Made by a program: the position numbers and the translations under genes. Shown here one piece after another: positions 6,701 to 14,587 of a DNA stretch of 33,256 nucleotides. Under the pieces are notes generated by a model, which saw nothing but the letters and a program-made list of their open reading frames with translations, was not told the origin of the DNA and ran no database searches. Origin of the DNA: Sphingomonadaceae bacterium (lineage in GTDB: Bacteria > Pseudomonadota > Alphaproteobacteria > Sphingomonadales > Sphingomonadaceae); contig JANYGC010000014.1 of assembly GCA_025359425.1 (NCBI GenBank), positions 1 to 33,256 of the forward strand, in the 5' to 3' direction. The number at the start of each line of letters is the position of its first letter. Positions within the stretch are counted from its first letter, which is position 1.

Positions 6701-6751
6701 GCCCCCACCGTCAGCGCTGCGCGCTGCCACCTCCCCCAGCGGGGGAGGATT
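6701..6751 (-). repeat. C/G-run dispersed repeat, copy 2 (minus orientation)
   Basis: Reverse complement of the same unit as copy 1 (AATCCTCCCCC, GCTGGGGGAGG, TGGC plus GCGC arms, G run). It supplies the stop codon (6711-6713) and the last ~13 residues of the exported cyclophilin on the minus strand, so it has been absorbed into a coding region. Confidence 0.75.
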
Positions 6752-7394
6752 GGGGTGCCGCCACCCGCCGCACTTTGACCACCTTGACCGGCGGTTCGAG
6801 CATCTGCCCCTTCAGGAACCCTTCGCCCTTGGTCGGCGAGCACGGCGCATCGTAGATCTTGCGCACCACCTCCATTCCGCTGACCACGTGCCCGAACGCG
6901 GCATAGCCGGCGCGCCCTTCAGCATCGGGCGAGGCCGGATTGGCATCGAACGAAGTCAGGTCCGACAGCAGGATCGAGAAATCGGCCATCGCGGTGCCCG
7001 GCGCATTGCGCGCCATCGATAGTGTCCCGGCCTTGTGGGTCAGACCGGTGACAGTGGTCGGCTCGTGCGCGATCGGCTTCATCAGCTTGGCTGGAAACGG
7101 ATTGAGACCGCCCTGCAGCACGCCGTTGGGCTCGGTCCCCCAGGCGAGGTGCATCGCGCGGTAGAAGGTCATCCCGTTGTACCGCCCCGAATCCACATAG
7201 CGCATGAAGTTCTCGGTGGTGATCGGCGCGTGCTTGTGATCGAGTTCGAGCACGATCGTGCCTTGCGCGGTGATCATTTCGACCAGCACCGTATCGCCCA
7301 GCGGCGGAGGCGGCGGTGCCTTCTTCGCCTTGGTCGCGCCAGTCAGCGCGAGCAGGGTGGCGGGCAGGGCGGCGAGGACGAATCGGCGTTTCAT
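6711..7394 (-). CDS. Peptidyl-prolyl cis-trans isomerase, exported cyclophilin
   Basis: This 227-residue protein starts MKRRFVLAALPATLLALTGA, a likely signal sequence, followed by a Lys/Pro-rich linker (KAKKAPPPPP) and a cyclophilin domain: TAQGTIVLELDHKHAPITTENFMRYV, YNGMTFYRAM, AGTLSMARNAPGTAMADFSI and AAFGHVVSGMEVV. The family FHRV reads FYRAM here, so the catalytic Arg is kept. It probably folds proteins in the periplasm. The tail APQSSPAGGGGSAQR is encoded by the dispersed repeat at 6701-6751, so the original C-terminus was probably near VVKVRRVA. An upstream extension to 7511 has no family support. Confidence 0.88.
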   Translation of the reverse strand: MKRRFVLAALPATLLALTGATKAKKAPPPPPLGDTVLVEMITAQGTIVLELDHKHAPITTENFMRYVDSGRYNGMTFYRAMHLAWGTEPNGVLQGGLNPFPAKLMKPIAHEPTTVTGLTHKAGTLSMARNAPGTAMADFSILLSDLTSFDANPASPDAEGRAGYAAFGHVVSGMEVVRKIYDAPCSPTKGEGFLKGQMLEPPVKVVKVRRVAAPQSSPAGGGGSAQR

Positions 7395-7875
7395 ACGCGC
7401 GATGCTGCCCAATCGGGCCGGACTGCGCCAGCACTCATGCACAAACCGGCTGAGGCGATGCTCAAATCGGCACAAGCACGGTGCAATGAGGTTGCTGGGC
7501 GGTAAAAACACTGCCTAAAAATCGCGATCTCGGACGATAAATAACTGTATTTCAATCTCTTATCTGGAAATCGCGACACATCGAGGTCATTTGAGGGGGC
7601 GTGGGTCGGCCTCTTGCAGCCGCACCGATCCTGTTATCCGACGATTGCGATGTAGGAAACCGTCATGGCGCGCGGTGCAGTGGAGCTTGTTCCCTACATG
7701 GCGCTGGCAGCTTGAATTTTAAGCGCGTTGCGGCCTTTAGAGCGAGTTGACTTTACCTTGGATCGTCATTGCGAGGAGCGTAGCGACGAAGCAATCCAGA
7801 GCGTCGTGCGCGGGGCTCTGGATTGCTTCGCTTCGCTCGCAATGACGAAGTGTTTTCGTGCGATGTCGTCGCGCT
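7395..7875. other. Intergenic region of about 480 bases with one dispersed repeat
   Basis: Separates the exported cyclophilin and the LprI-like gene, both on the minus strand. It holds an AT-richer patch (7500-7565), a 9-base direct repeat AAATCGCGA (7519-7527 and 7568-7576), and the palindromic repeat at 7763-7848. I see no convincing gene. The cyclophilin promoter should lie in the AT-rich patch, but I cannot fix a -35/-10 pair. Confidence 0.6.
7763..7848. repeat. CGTCATTGCGAG-type palindromic repeat, copy 1
   Basis: TCGTCATTGCGAG (7763-7775) is matched by its inverse CTCGCAATGACGA (7836-7848). Inside, GAAGCAATCCAGAGC pairs with GCTCTGGATTGCTTC, giving a long hairpin. A second copy lies at 18150-18228. 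It lies just past the 3' end of the LprI-like gene and may help end its transcript. Elements of this type are common in proteobacterial intergenic DNA. Confidence 0.85.
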
Positions 7876-8520
7876 CTAATGGCGCGAATGAGTGCTCAGC
7901 CGGTATTCGCCGCTCAGGAAGACGTTTAGGCCACCGCAGCCTGCGGTTTGGCCGAACTCTTCGATGGCCCAACCGTTCTTGATCTTTTCCAACTTGAATC
8001 GACAGCCATAATCCTTGCCCGGAGCATTGGTCACCGTCGCCTTGCCGTTCCGCAGCCTTACCAGACCCCAGGATTGACCGTCATTGATCCCGTCCGGTGC
8101 GTTTTGCACATGCAAGGCTGAAAGCGAGTAAAACAGCCAGCCATCGAAGATCTGCAGAATCTCGAGACTGGCGGGGTCGCGCGGTTCGGTCTTTTCGCGG
8201 ATATACAACGTGCCGAAGCCGGCGGCCTCACTTTGCCAGCCGAGCCATTCGCGGTGGACCTTGAGAAGGCAAGCGCGATCCGCGCCGCAGCGGTTACGAT
8301 CTGCGATCCACCGGCGCTGGTCCACGAACGATACGCCACCGTCCCGAGTCTGGACCCGATAGACCTTTGCCACCGACCGGTCCCACGCCGCCAGTTCAGG
8401 ATCGGTGCAGATCACTTTTTCAGTAGAAGTCAGCGTCCCGATGCAAGCGAAGGAGGGTCGATCAGCCGGGGCAGCGGCGCCAAGTAACAGCAGCGCAAAC
8501 AAGGCTGCAAGCGACCTCAC
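7876..8520 (-). CDS. LprI-like (DUF1311) exported protein
   Basis: This 214-residue protein has a signal peptide (MRSLAALFALLLLGAAAPA) and then the DUF1311/LprI N-terminal pattern: SFACIGTLTSTEKVICTDPELAAWDRSVAKVY, followed by RRWIADRNRCGADRACLLKVHREWL with paired cysteines. The rest, including a region ending GCGGLNVFLSGEYRLS, I do not recognise. LprI relatives can inhibit lysozyme, but most members have no tested function. The start is GTG at 8520, overlapping the TGA of the LysR gene (GTGA), so it is translationally coupled to that regulator. Confidence 0.78.
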   Translation of the reverse strand: MRSLAALFALLLLGAAAPADRPSFACIGTLTSTEKVICTDPELAAWDRSVAKVYRVQTRDGGVSFVDQRRWIADRNRCGADRACLLKVHREWLGWQSEAAGFGTLYIREKTEPRDPASLEILQIFDGWLFYSLSALHVQNAPDGINDGQSWGLVRLRNGKATVTNAPGKDYGCRFKLEKIKNGWAIEEFGQTAGCGGLNVFLSGEYRLSTHSRH

Positions 8521-9401
8521 AACCCCGCCCCCGCGATCCAGTCATGGAAGATCCGCACCGCGCGGATTTCGAGCGCGTGGGGGCGGCAGATGAACCAGTA
8601 GGAATAGGGGCTTTCCACCTCGACCTCGAACAGCTTGGCCAGCCGGTTGTCATGGCTGCGACGGAAGTGATCGTCGTGCATGATCGCGATGCCCAGACCA
8701 TTGGCCGCGGCTTCGAGGATCAGCTGCCCCGAATCCATGTGGTCGATCGCCGCCGGGGTCAGCTTGGGCATGCCCAGCGCCTGCTTCCACGCGACGAAGC
8801 TGTCGGGCAGTTCGGTGTGGATCAGGAAGGTCTGCTTTGCCAACACTTCGGCATCAGGGGTGCTGCCGATCTCGGCCGCCAGCGCTTTCGAGGTGAATGC
8901 ATAGACCCGGTTGTGATCGAGCCGCACCGCGTGGAACGCCGGGTCGGGCAGCTTGGCCAGCACGATCGCTGCATCGAGCGTATCGCCAACCCGCGCCTCG
9001 GGATGCGCGGCGGTGTCAAAATCGATGTGCAGCCGGGGGTGGGCCTTGCGCAGTTCTGGCAGGCGCGGGAACAAGCGCTGGGTGCCGAACAGCGGCAGCA
9101 CGCCAAGGTGCAGGCGCAGCACCTTGGAATCCTCGAACTGGCCCTCGACTGCGGCCGCGAGCTCGTCGAAGCGCGGGCTGACCGCATCGTAGAAAGCCTG
9201 CCCGTCGTCGGTCAGCTTCATCGCCTGGTGTTGCCGGGTGAACAGCCGCTTGCCGATGAATTCCTCCAGCGCTGCGACCCGGCGGGACAGCGCCGACGGG
9301 CTGAGGCCAAGCTCGTCCGCTGCGGCCCGCGCGCTGCCCATCCGGACGATCCGGACAAATGCTTCGATCGCGCGCAGCGGAGGGAGACGGCGGATGGCCA
9401 A
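8517..9401 (-). CDS. LysR-family transcriptional regulator (GcvA-like)
   Basis: This 294-residue protein begins LAIRRLPPLRAIEAFVRIVR, with the LysR winged helix at about 5-65 (SARAAADELGLSPSALSRRVAALEEFIGKRLFTR) and a substrate-binding domain behind it. The start is TTG at 9401: the conserved RRLPPLRAIEAF lies upstream of the first ATG, which would cut off half of the DNA-binding domain. It lies 5 bases downstream of the corC stop and overlaps the LprI-like gene, so it is carried by the ybeY-corC transcript. The target genes are unknown; the downstream exported protein is a natural candidate. Confidence 0.88.
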   Translation of the reverse strand: MAIRRLPPLRAIEAFVRIVRMGSARAAADELGLSPSALSRRVAALEEFIGKRLFTRQHQAMKLTDDGQAFYDAVSPRFDELAAAVEGQFEDSKVLRLHLGVLPLFGTQRLFPRLPELRKAHPRLHIDFDTAAHPEARVGDTLDAAIVLAKLPDPAFHAVRLDHNRVYAFTSKALAAEIGSTPDAEVLAKQTFLIHTELPDSFVAWKQALGMPKLTPAAIDHMDSGQLILEAAANGLGIAIMHDDHFRRSHDNRLAKLFEVEVESPYSYWFICRPHALEIRAVRIFHDWIAGAGL

Positions 9402-9406
9402 GTGCG

Positions 9407-10309
9407 CTACTCGGCGCTTTCGGTCGCGGGCGGCGGGGGATGAAGCCGCAGCCGGGTGACGCGCTTTTCGTCGCCGGCGATCACTTCCAGTTTCCAGCCG
9501 CTTTCGTGGTGCAACATCGCACCCGGGCTGGGCACTGCTTCGGCCAGCATGAAGGCGAGGCCGCCCAGCGTGCTGACGTCTTCCTCGACGATCGCCAGCC
9601 GCGGATCGATCAGCGCGGCAACATCGTCGAGCTGCGCGCGGGCATCGGCTTCCCACATCCCGCCGTCGAGCGGGGTGAGCAGCGCCTCGGGCGCGTCGTC
9701 ATGCTCGTCCTCGATTTCGCCGGTGATTTCTTCGACCAGGTCTTCGAAAGTGATGATCCCGTCGGTGCCCGAATATTCGTCGACCACCACCGCCAGATGG
9801 ACCCGGCTCGCCCGCATGTCGTTCAGCACGTCGAGTGCGTTACGGGCCTGCGGCACGAACAGCGGCTGGCGCAGCAGCGTGGTCCAGTCCTTGGGCACCT
9901 TGCCGCCCGCGAGGAACGGGAACACGTCCTTGATCAGCACCATGCCGATAATCTCGTCGAGCGTTTCGCCATAGACAGGCAGGCGCGAATGGCCGTGTTC
10001 GGCAAAGGCCTTGACCACCTCGTCCCAGCTCGCGCTGGCGGGAATGGCGACGATCTCGCCGCGCGGGATCGCCACATCGTCGGCGTCGTGCTCGCTGAAA
10101 TGGAGCAGGTTGCGCAGCATCTGCCGCTCGAGCGGCGAGAGGTCGCCGTCGGCATCCAAATCGGCACCGCCTTCTTCCTCGTGCTCGTCGATTGCCTCCT
10201 CAAGCTGCGCGCGCAGCGAGAGGTCGGGCTCACCCATGCTCATGGCGCGGCGCAGCATCCGGCTCAGCCAGGTTCTACTATCGCCGTCTCCGGATGTCGT
10301 CTCGGCCAT
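9407..10309 (-). CDS. corC: CorC/HlyC-family CBS-domain protein
   Basis: This 300-residue protein has an acidic N-terminal stretch, then two CBS repeats (VVKAFAEHGHSRLPVYGETLDEIIGMVLIKDV, then VLNDMRASRVHLAVVVDEYSGTDGIITFEDLVEEITGEI). A C-terminal CorC_HlyC domain follows (GGMWEADARAQLDDV, then DVSTLGGLAFMLAEAVPSPGA). It lacks the DUF21 membrane domain, so it is the short soluble form usually found beside ybeY. The family is linked to Mg2+/Co2+ efflux or membrane integrity, with no settled reaction. It starts 22 bases after the ybeY stop. Confidence 0.93.
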   Translation of the reverse strand: MAETTSGDGDSRTWLSRMLRRAMSMGEPDLSLRAQLEEAIDEHEEEGGADLDADGDLSPLERQMLRNLLHFSEHDADDVAIPRGEIVAIPASASWDEVVKAFAEHGHSRLPVYGETLDEIIGMVLIKDVFPFLAGGKVPKDWTTLLRQPLFVPQARNALDVLNDMRASRVHLAVVVDEYSGTDGIITFEDLVEEITGEIEDEHDDAPEALLTPLDGGMWEADARAQLDDVAALIDPRLAIVEEDVSTLGGLAFMLAEAVPSPGAMLHHESGWKLEVIAGDEKRVTRLRLHPPPPATESAE

Positions 10310-10331
10310 TTAGCGCCGCAAATCCCCAAGT

Positions 10332-10826
10332 TCAGTCGTGATCGCCATATGGGTCGGCAATGCCCATTGTTGCAAGCGCGTTAATTTCAAGCCGTTCCAT
10401 CACGCGGGCGTCTTCGGGCGAGGTCGCGTGATCGTAACCGGCCAGATGGAGCAGGCCGTGGACGATGAGGTGCGCTACGTGGTGTTCAAAGGGGATGTCT
10501 TTTTCGGCAGCCTCGCGGGTGCAGGTTTCGAGCGCCAATGCGATATCGCCGAGCATTTCCTCCGGCCCGTCCAGACCCAGCGCAAGCAATTCAGCGCGTT
10601 CGAGCATCGGAAAGGACAGCACATTGGTCGGCTGGTCCTTGCCCCGCCATTCGCGATTCAGCGCGCGGACTTCGGCATCAGAGGTGAACAGCAGCGAGAC
10701 GCTCAGGCGCGAATTAGCGAGTTCAGGCGCGACTGCGCCGAGCGAAGCACTGGCGCGCGTAGTCAGTGCCTCCCAATCCGGCGGAGAGGGCCAGGCGTCC
10801 TCGCCGGAAATCTCGATCAGCAGCAT
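10332..10826 (-). CDS. ybeY: Endoribonuclease YbeY, rRNA maturation factor
   Basis: This 164-residue protein carries the zinc site H-x3-H-x5-H in HLIVHGLLHLAGYDH (His123, His127, His133) and the conserved REWRGKDQPTNVLSFP. YbeY is a metal-dependent RNase needed for 3' maturation of 16S rRNA and 70S quality control. The reading frame is open upstream to 10955, but MLLIEISG is the usual family start. It lies 20 bases after the unknown exported protein gene and 22 bases before corC. PhoH, its usual neighbour, is one gene upstream. Confidence 0.94.
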   Translation of the reverse strand: MLLIEISGEDAWPSPPDWEALTTRASASLGAVAPELANSRLSVSLLFTSDAEVRALNREWRGKDQPTNVLSFPMLERAELLALGLDGPEEMLGDIALALETCTREAAEKDIPFEHHVAHLIVHGLLHLAGYDHATSPEDARVMERLEINALATMGIADPYGDHD

Positions 10827-10846
10827 TGTTTCGGCGAACTTTTCGG

Positions 10847-11368
10847 TCAGCCGCGTCCACCCGCCCGTTCGAACGTGAAAGTGCAGATGTCGAGCGATTG
10901 GTTGAAGGCACGCGCCTCCATGAATTGCACCTCGTCGCCCTGGGTTCCGGTCCACGTCGCGGTGCGATAGGTGATGTCGACTTTCCTGCCATCACCGATG
11001 TCGGTGCTTTCGACCGTTTCGGTTACCTTACCATTGCCGAGCAGCTTGGCGATGACGACGCCTTCGTCGGTGCAGGTCATCTTTTCGGCCGGTTCATAGC
11101 GGACCAACTGCAAGTTCGTGCCGCCGGGGCTGAAATAGAATTGCACCTGGAACTTGGTGCCGCCTTCGGTCACCTCGCCGACCGCAAGGCGCTGCAACTC
11201 GCCGACCCGGTCCTTCTCGATATCGGCGATGCGGTGGACCGTGCGCGGCGATGCGGCGATCACCTGATCCACCGACATCCCCCAGCGGCTGTATTTCCAG
11301 TTGGCCTGAGCCGTGCCTGGCAGTGCCAGGCAAGCCAGCGCGGCAAGTGTGACGATCTTGTATTTCAT
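10847..11368 (-). CDS. Unknown exported protein between phoH and ybeY
   Basis: I do not recognise this 173-residue protein. It has a signal peptide (MKYKIVTLAALACLALPGTAQA) and a mature region beginning NWKYSRWGMSVDQVIAAS, then a mostly beta pattern with FQVQFYFSPGGTNLQLVRYEP and two well-separated cysteines (EKMTCTDEG and LDICTFTF) that could form a disulfide. It has no membrane segment after the signal. Its ATG overlaps the phoH stop (ATGA), so it is part of the phoH-ybeY-corC transcript. The WGMS-x2-QV start resembles small periplasmic proteins in other sphingomonads, but I cannot give a function. Confidence 0.75.
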   Translation of the reverse strand: MKYKIVTLAALACLALPGTAQANWKYSRWGMSVDQVIAASPRTVHRIADIEKDRVGELQRLAVGEVTEGGTKFQVQFYFSPGGTNLQLVRYEPAEKMTCTDEGVVIAKLLGNGKVTETVESTDIGDGRKVDITYRTATWTGTQGDEVQFMEARAFNQSLDICTFTFERAGGRG

Positions 11369-12393
11369 GGTTCGTTCCCCTCATAAGCCTCGACAATCCG
11401 CCCGACGATCGGGTGGCGGACCACGTCGCCGACGGTGAACCGGGTCACCGCGATGCCTTCGATCCCTTCGAGTCGGCCGACCGCATCCTTGAGCCCGCTC
11501 ATCGCCGCGCCGCCCGGAATATCAACCTGCTTGGGATCGCCGCATACCACCATCCGGCTGTTTTGGCCAAACCGGGTCAGGAACATCTTCATCTGCGCCG
11601 GGGTGGTGTTCTGCGCTTCGTCGAGGATCACGAAAGCATCGGCCAGCGTGCGCCCGCGCATGAAGGCGATCGGCGCAATCTCGATCTCGCCGCTGGCGAT
11701 CCGCCGTTCGACTTGTTCGGGGGGCATGCAATCGTACAGCGCATCGTAAATCGGGCGCAGGTAGGGATCGACCTTTTCCTTCATGTCGCCGGGCAGGAAC
11801 CCCAGCCGCTCACCCGCTTCGACCGCCGGCCGGCTGAGGATCAACCGCTGGACCGAGCCGGTGATCAGCTGGCTGACCGCTTGCGCCACCGCGACATAGG
11901 TTTTGCCGGTACCCGCCGGGCCGAGCGCGAAGATCATGTCCTTACTGGCCAGCGCGCGCATATATTCGATCTGCATGGCGCTGCGCGGCACAATGGTTTT
12001 CTTGCGGGTGCGGATCATCACGCCCGGCGCGCCGTCGACGCCCGAGACGATCCCCTCGAGCGTGGGCTCGGCTGACATCGCAATCAGCGATTCGACCACG
12101 CCGACATCAAGTTCCTGCCCCGAGATAAGCCGCTGGTGCATGCCTTTAAGAACATCGCGGGCGCGCGCGACCGGTTCCTCCGGCCCATCGATCTGCACCT
12201 TGTTGCCGCGTGCCGCGATATAGACCCCCAGCCGGTTCTCGATCTGCACCAGATTGGCATCGAACTGGCCGAATAGCGCGCCCAGGATGGTCGCCTCTTC
12301 AAACTCGATTTCACTGCGCGCGCGGGGCGGGGCGGTGCGGACCGACGCTGGTTCGTGAGCGCCATGCGAGGCGCGGGATGGTTTGCGGGGCAT
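11365..12393 (-). CDS. phoH: PhoH-family ATPase
   Basis: This 342-residue protein has a basic N-terminus, a KH-like segment (LGALFGQFDANLVQIENRLGVYIAARGNKVQIDG), and the PhoH P-loop ATPase domain with GPAGTGKT (about 158-165), ILSRPAVEAGERLGFLPGDMKEKVDPYLRPIYDAL and the Walker B-like VILDEAQNTTPAQMKMFLTR. The family is thought to act in RNA metabolism with YbeY. The start MPRKPSRASHG is chosen because upstream codons show no conservation, though no clear ribosome binding site is visible. It heads the operon phoH, exported protein, ybeY, corC, lysR, lprI-like. Confidence 0.92.
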   Translation of the reverse strand: MPRKPSRASHGAHEPASVRTAPPRARSEIEFEEATILGALFGQFDANLVQIENRLGVYIAARGNKVQIDGPEEPVARARDVLKGMHQRLISGQELDVGVVESLIAMSAEPTLEGIVSGVDGAPGVMIRTRKKTIVPRSAMQIEYMRALASKDMIFALGPAGTGKTYVAVAQAVSQLITGSVQRLILSRPAVEAGERLGFLPGDMKEKVDPYLRPIYDALYDCMPPEQVERRIASGEIEIAPIAFMRGRTLADAFVILDEAQNTTPAQMKMFLTRFGQNSRMVVCGDPKQVDIPGGAAMSGLKDAVGRLEGIEGIAVTRFTVGDVVRHPIVGRIVEAYEGNEP

Positions 12394-12692
12394 AGAGGGT
12401 GAAGCGCACTCCCTTCGATAAAGCTTGGAAAAGCTTCGACAAAGCGCCGCATCGCCGCGATGGACGCGGGAACAAGATAGGCTGCGGGGCGTTGGTGGCA
12501 AGAGACGTTGACCGGCATGTCGCAGGACTGCCTGCCTTTTGCACAGTCATCGTCGCAGCGCGACAACTGTCGTGCTGGCGCGACACTGGTTGATCCAGCC
12601 TGACCACACGGTTTTCAGCCAGTTCAGCCCCTGCCGCGTCATCCGAATGCCGCTCGCCGTGCAGGCGACGACATCACCTCAAGGAGTATACT
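12394..12692. other. Divergent intergenic region between phoH and the rcnB-like gene
   Basis: This ~300-base gap should carry promoters for both directions. A perfect inverted repeat AAGCTT-N4-AAGCTT lies at 12421-12436, 28 bases upstream of phoH. AAGGAG at 12680-12685 is the ribosome binding site of the plus-strand gene. Short open frames here have no ribosome binding site or coding signature; I call no gene. Confidence 0.5.
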
Positions 12693-13169
12693 ATGCGTAA
12701 GATTCTCATCGCCGCACTGGCGGCATCGGTCATGGTCCCGTCGCTGGCCAGCGCCCAGAGCCGGGACGAAGTGCGCCGCGGCCAGGCCGAAGTCCACCGC
12801 GACCGCGAGGACGCACAGCGGGCCGCACAGCAGGGCGACTGGAAGAAGGCGCAGCGCGCCCGTCAGGAAGCTCGCGAAGACCAGCGCGAGGTCAACAGCG
12901 ATTGGCGCGAATATCGGGCCAAGCACCGCAGCACCTATCAGCGCGGCAACTACCAGGCCCCGCGCGGCCAGCGCTATCGCCCGGTCAGCGTGGGTTATCG
13001 GTTCCAGCCGGCATTCTACCACAACCGTTACTGGGTCAGCAATTATAGCACCTACCGCTTGCCGAACCCCGGCTACGGTCACCGCTGGATCCATTACGGC
13101 AATGACGTTGTGCTGATCGATGTGCGCAGCGGCCGCGTGCTGCGGGTGCTCAGCGGCTTCTTCTGGTAA
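12693..13169 (+). CDS. RcnB-family periplasmic protein
   Basis: This 158-residue protein starts with a signal peptide (MRKILIAALAASVMVPSLASAQ) and a long charged helix (SRDEVRRGQAEVHRDREDAQ up to NSDWREYRAKHR). It ends in the RcnB fold, with YRPVSVGYRFQPAFY, YRLPNPGYGHRWIHYGNDVVLIDVRSGRVLRVL. E. coli RcnB modulates nickel/cobalt efflux, but many alphaproteobacterial members are of unknown use. AAGGAG-N7-ATG gives a good ribosome binding site. It is the only plus-strand gene between two halves of a minus-strand housekeeping block, and a hairpin follows it. Confidence 0.85.
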   Translation: MRKILIAALAASVMVPSLASAQSRDEVRRGQAEVHRDREDAQRAAQQGDWKKAQRARQEAREDQREVNSDWREYRAKHRSTYQRGNYQAPRGQRYRPVSVGYRFQPAFYHNRYWVSNYSTYRLPNPGYGHRWIHYGNDVVLIDVRSGRVLRVLSGFFW

Positions 13170-13181
13170 GACCAACCGCCG

Positions 13182-13215
13182 ATCGGGCCCGGGGACGCAA
13201 TTCTCCGGGCCCGAT
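13182..13215. terminator. Bidirectional hairpin between rcnB-like and miaB
   Basis: Perfect 11-base stem, ATCGGGCCCGG (13182-13192) with CCGGGCCCGAT (13205-13215), and a 12-base loop. It lies between two converging stop codons (13169 and 13218). No long T run follows on either strand, so it may work as a weak terminator or message end protector. Confidence 0.75.
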
Positions 13216-13217
13216 TG

Positions 13218-14546
13218 TCATGCTTGCGCCGGGACTTTCTGCAGCAAGCTCGCGGCCAGTGAATTGCCCATCGCTTCGAGCAGCTCGACTTGGACCAGAT
13301 CGCCGATTGCCGCCTCCCCGCCGAAATGCGCCGATTGCAGCCACGGGGTCTTGCCCAGCCATTGGCCTGGGTACTTGCCCTTGCGTTCGACCAGTACGGT
13401 GCAGGTTTTGCCGACTGCCTGTCGATTGAATGCCAGCTGCGCCGTATTGATCGCGGCTTGGAGGCGCTGCAGCCGCTCATCCATGACCTCGGTGGCAATC
13501 TGGCCGTCCATCGTTGCCGCCGGCGTCCCGGGGCGCGGCGAGTATTTGAAGCTGAAGCACTGCGCATAACCGACCTGTTCGATCAGCCGCACGGTCTGGG
13601 CAAATTCCGCTTCGGTCTCGCCGGGAAAGCCGACGATAAAATCGCCCGACAGCGCCACATCCGCGCGCGCGCTGCGGACTTTGTCGAGCACCGCGAGATA
13701 GCTCGCCGCGGTATGGCTGCGGTTCATCGCTTTGAGCACCCGGTCGCTGCCCGATTGCACCGGCAGGTGCAGAAACGGCATCAGCTTGGCAACATCGCGG
13801 TGCGCCTCGATCAGTCCCTCGGTCATGTCGTTGGGGTGGCTGGTGGTGTAGCGAATCCGCGCGAGGCCCGGGATCAGCGCCAGCGCCTCGATCAGTTTTT
13901 CGAGCCCGCGCCCATCGGCGTCACGCCAGGCGTTGACGTTCTGGCCAAGCAGGGTGATTTCCTTCGCCCCGGCCTCGACCAGCCGTTCGGCTTCGGCCAC
14001 CAGATCGGCAAAGCCGCGCGATACTTCGGCGCCGCGGGTATAGGGGACCACGCAGTAGGTGCAGAACTTGTCGCAGCCTTCCTGCACGGTCAGGAACGCG
14101 CTCGGCCCCACTTTACGTCGCGCCGGGAGCGCGCCGAACTTGGTTTCGAGCGGCATGTCGGTATCGACCGGGCGCGCGCCTAATGCCGCCGCCGCCACCA
14201 TCTCGGGCAAGCGGTGATAAACCTGCGGGCCGACCACCAGACTAACCGACTTGGACCGGCGCAGGATTTCCGCGCCCTCGGCCTGCGCGACGCACCCGGC
14301 GACGGCGATGAGCGGGCTGGTGCCATCGTCGCGGCGCAAGCGTCCGATGTCGGAAAACACCTTCTCGGTCGCTTTCTCGCGGATGTGGCAGGTGTTGAGC
14401 ACCACCAGATCGGCATCCTCGCCATCGGCCGCCGGGGCAATTCCCTCGCGTTCGAGCAGTTCGGCCATCCGCTCGCCGTCATAGACGTTCATCTGGCAGC
14501 CGAAGCTTTTGACCCGGTAGGTCCTGGGAGGCGCGGTAGCGGTCAT
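13218..14546 (-). CDS. miaB: tRNA-2-methylthio-N6-dimethylallyladenosine synthase MiaB
   Basis: This 442-residue radical-SAM methylthiotransferase shows the N-terminal cluster cysteines (Cys17 in SFGCQMN, Cys53 in LNTCHIR, Cys85 in AGCVAQ), the radical-SAM triad CDKFCTYC (158, 162, 165), and a TRAM region at the end ([27 protein letters not shown]). It adds the 2-methylthio group to i6A37 in tRNAs reading UNN codons. Length is normal for the family. In related genomes it usually lies next to phoH; here the rcnB-like gene lies between them on the other strand. Confidence 0.97.
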   Translation of the reverse strand: MTATAPPRTYRVKSFGCQMNVYDGERMAELLEREGIAPAADGEDADLVVLNTCHIREKATEKVFSDIGRLRRDDGTSPLIAVAGCVAQAEGAEILRRSKSVSLVVGPQVYHRLPEMVAAAALGARPVDTDMPLETKFGALPARRKVGPSAFLTVQEGCDKFCTYCVVPYTRGAEVSRGFADLVAEAERLVEAGAKEITLLGQNVNAWRDADGRGLEKLIEALALIPGLARIRYTTSHPNDMTEGLIEAHRDVAKLMPFLHLPVQSGSDRVLKAMNRSHTAASYLAVLDKVRSARADVALSGDFIVGFPGETEAEFAQTVRLIEQVGYAQCFSFKYSPRPGTPAATMDGQIATEVMDERLQRLQAAINTAQLAFNRQAVGKTCTVLVERKGKYPGQWLGKTPWLQSAHFGGEAAIGDLVQVELLEAMGNSLAASLLQKVPAQA

Positions 14547-14587
14547 GCGAAGCGCCCGTTAGGCCAATCGCGGCGAAAGTTGAAGTG

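Noticed and set aside
6631..6751. Possible insertion-sequence ends or CRISPR repeat
   Set aside because: Only two facing hairpin units with no transposase, target duplication or regular spacers; better described as a dispersed non-coding repeat.
12399..12593. Small open frame in the phoH/rcnB-like gap
   Set aside because: No ribosome binding site, Cys/Arg-rich composition and a position in a promoter region; not supported as a gene.
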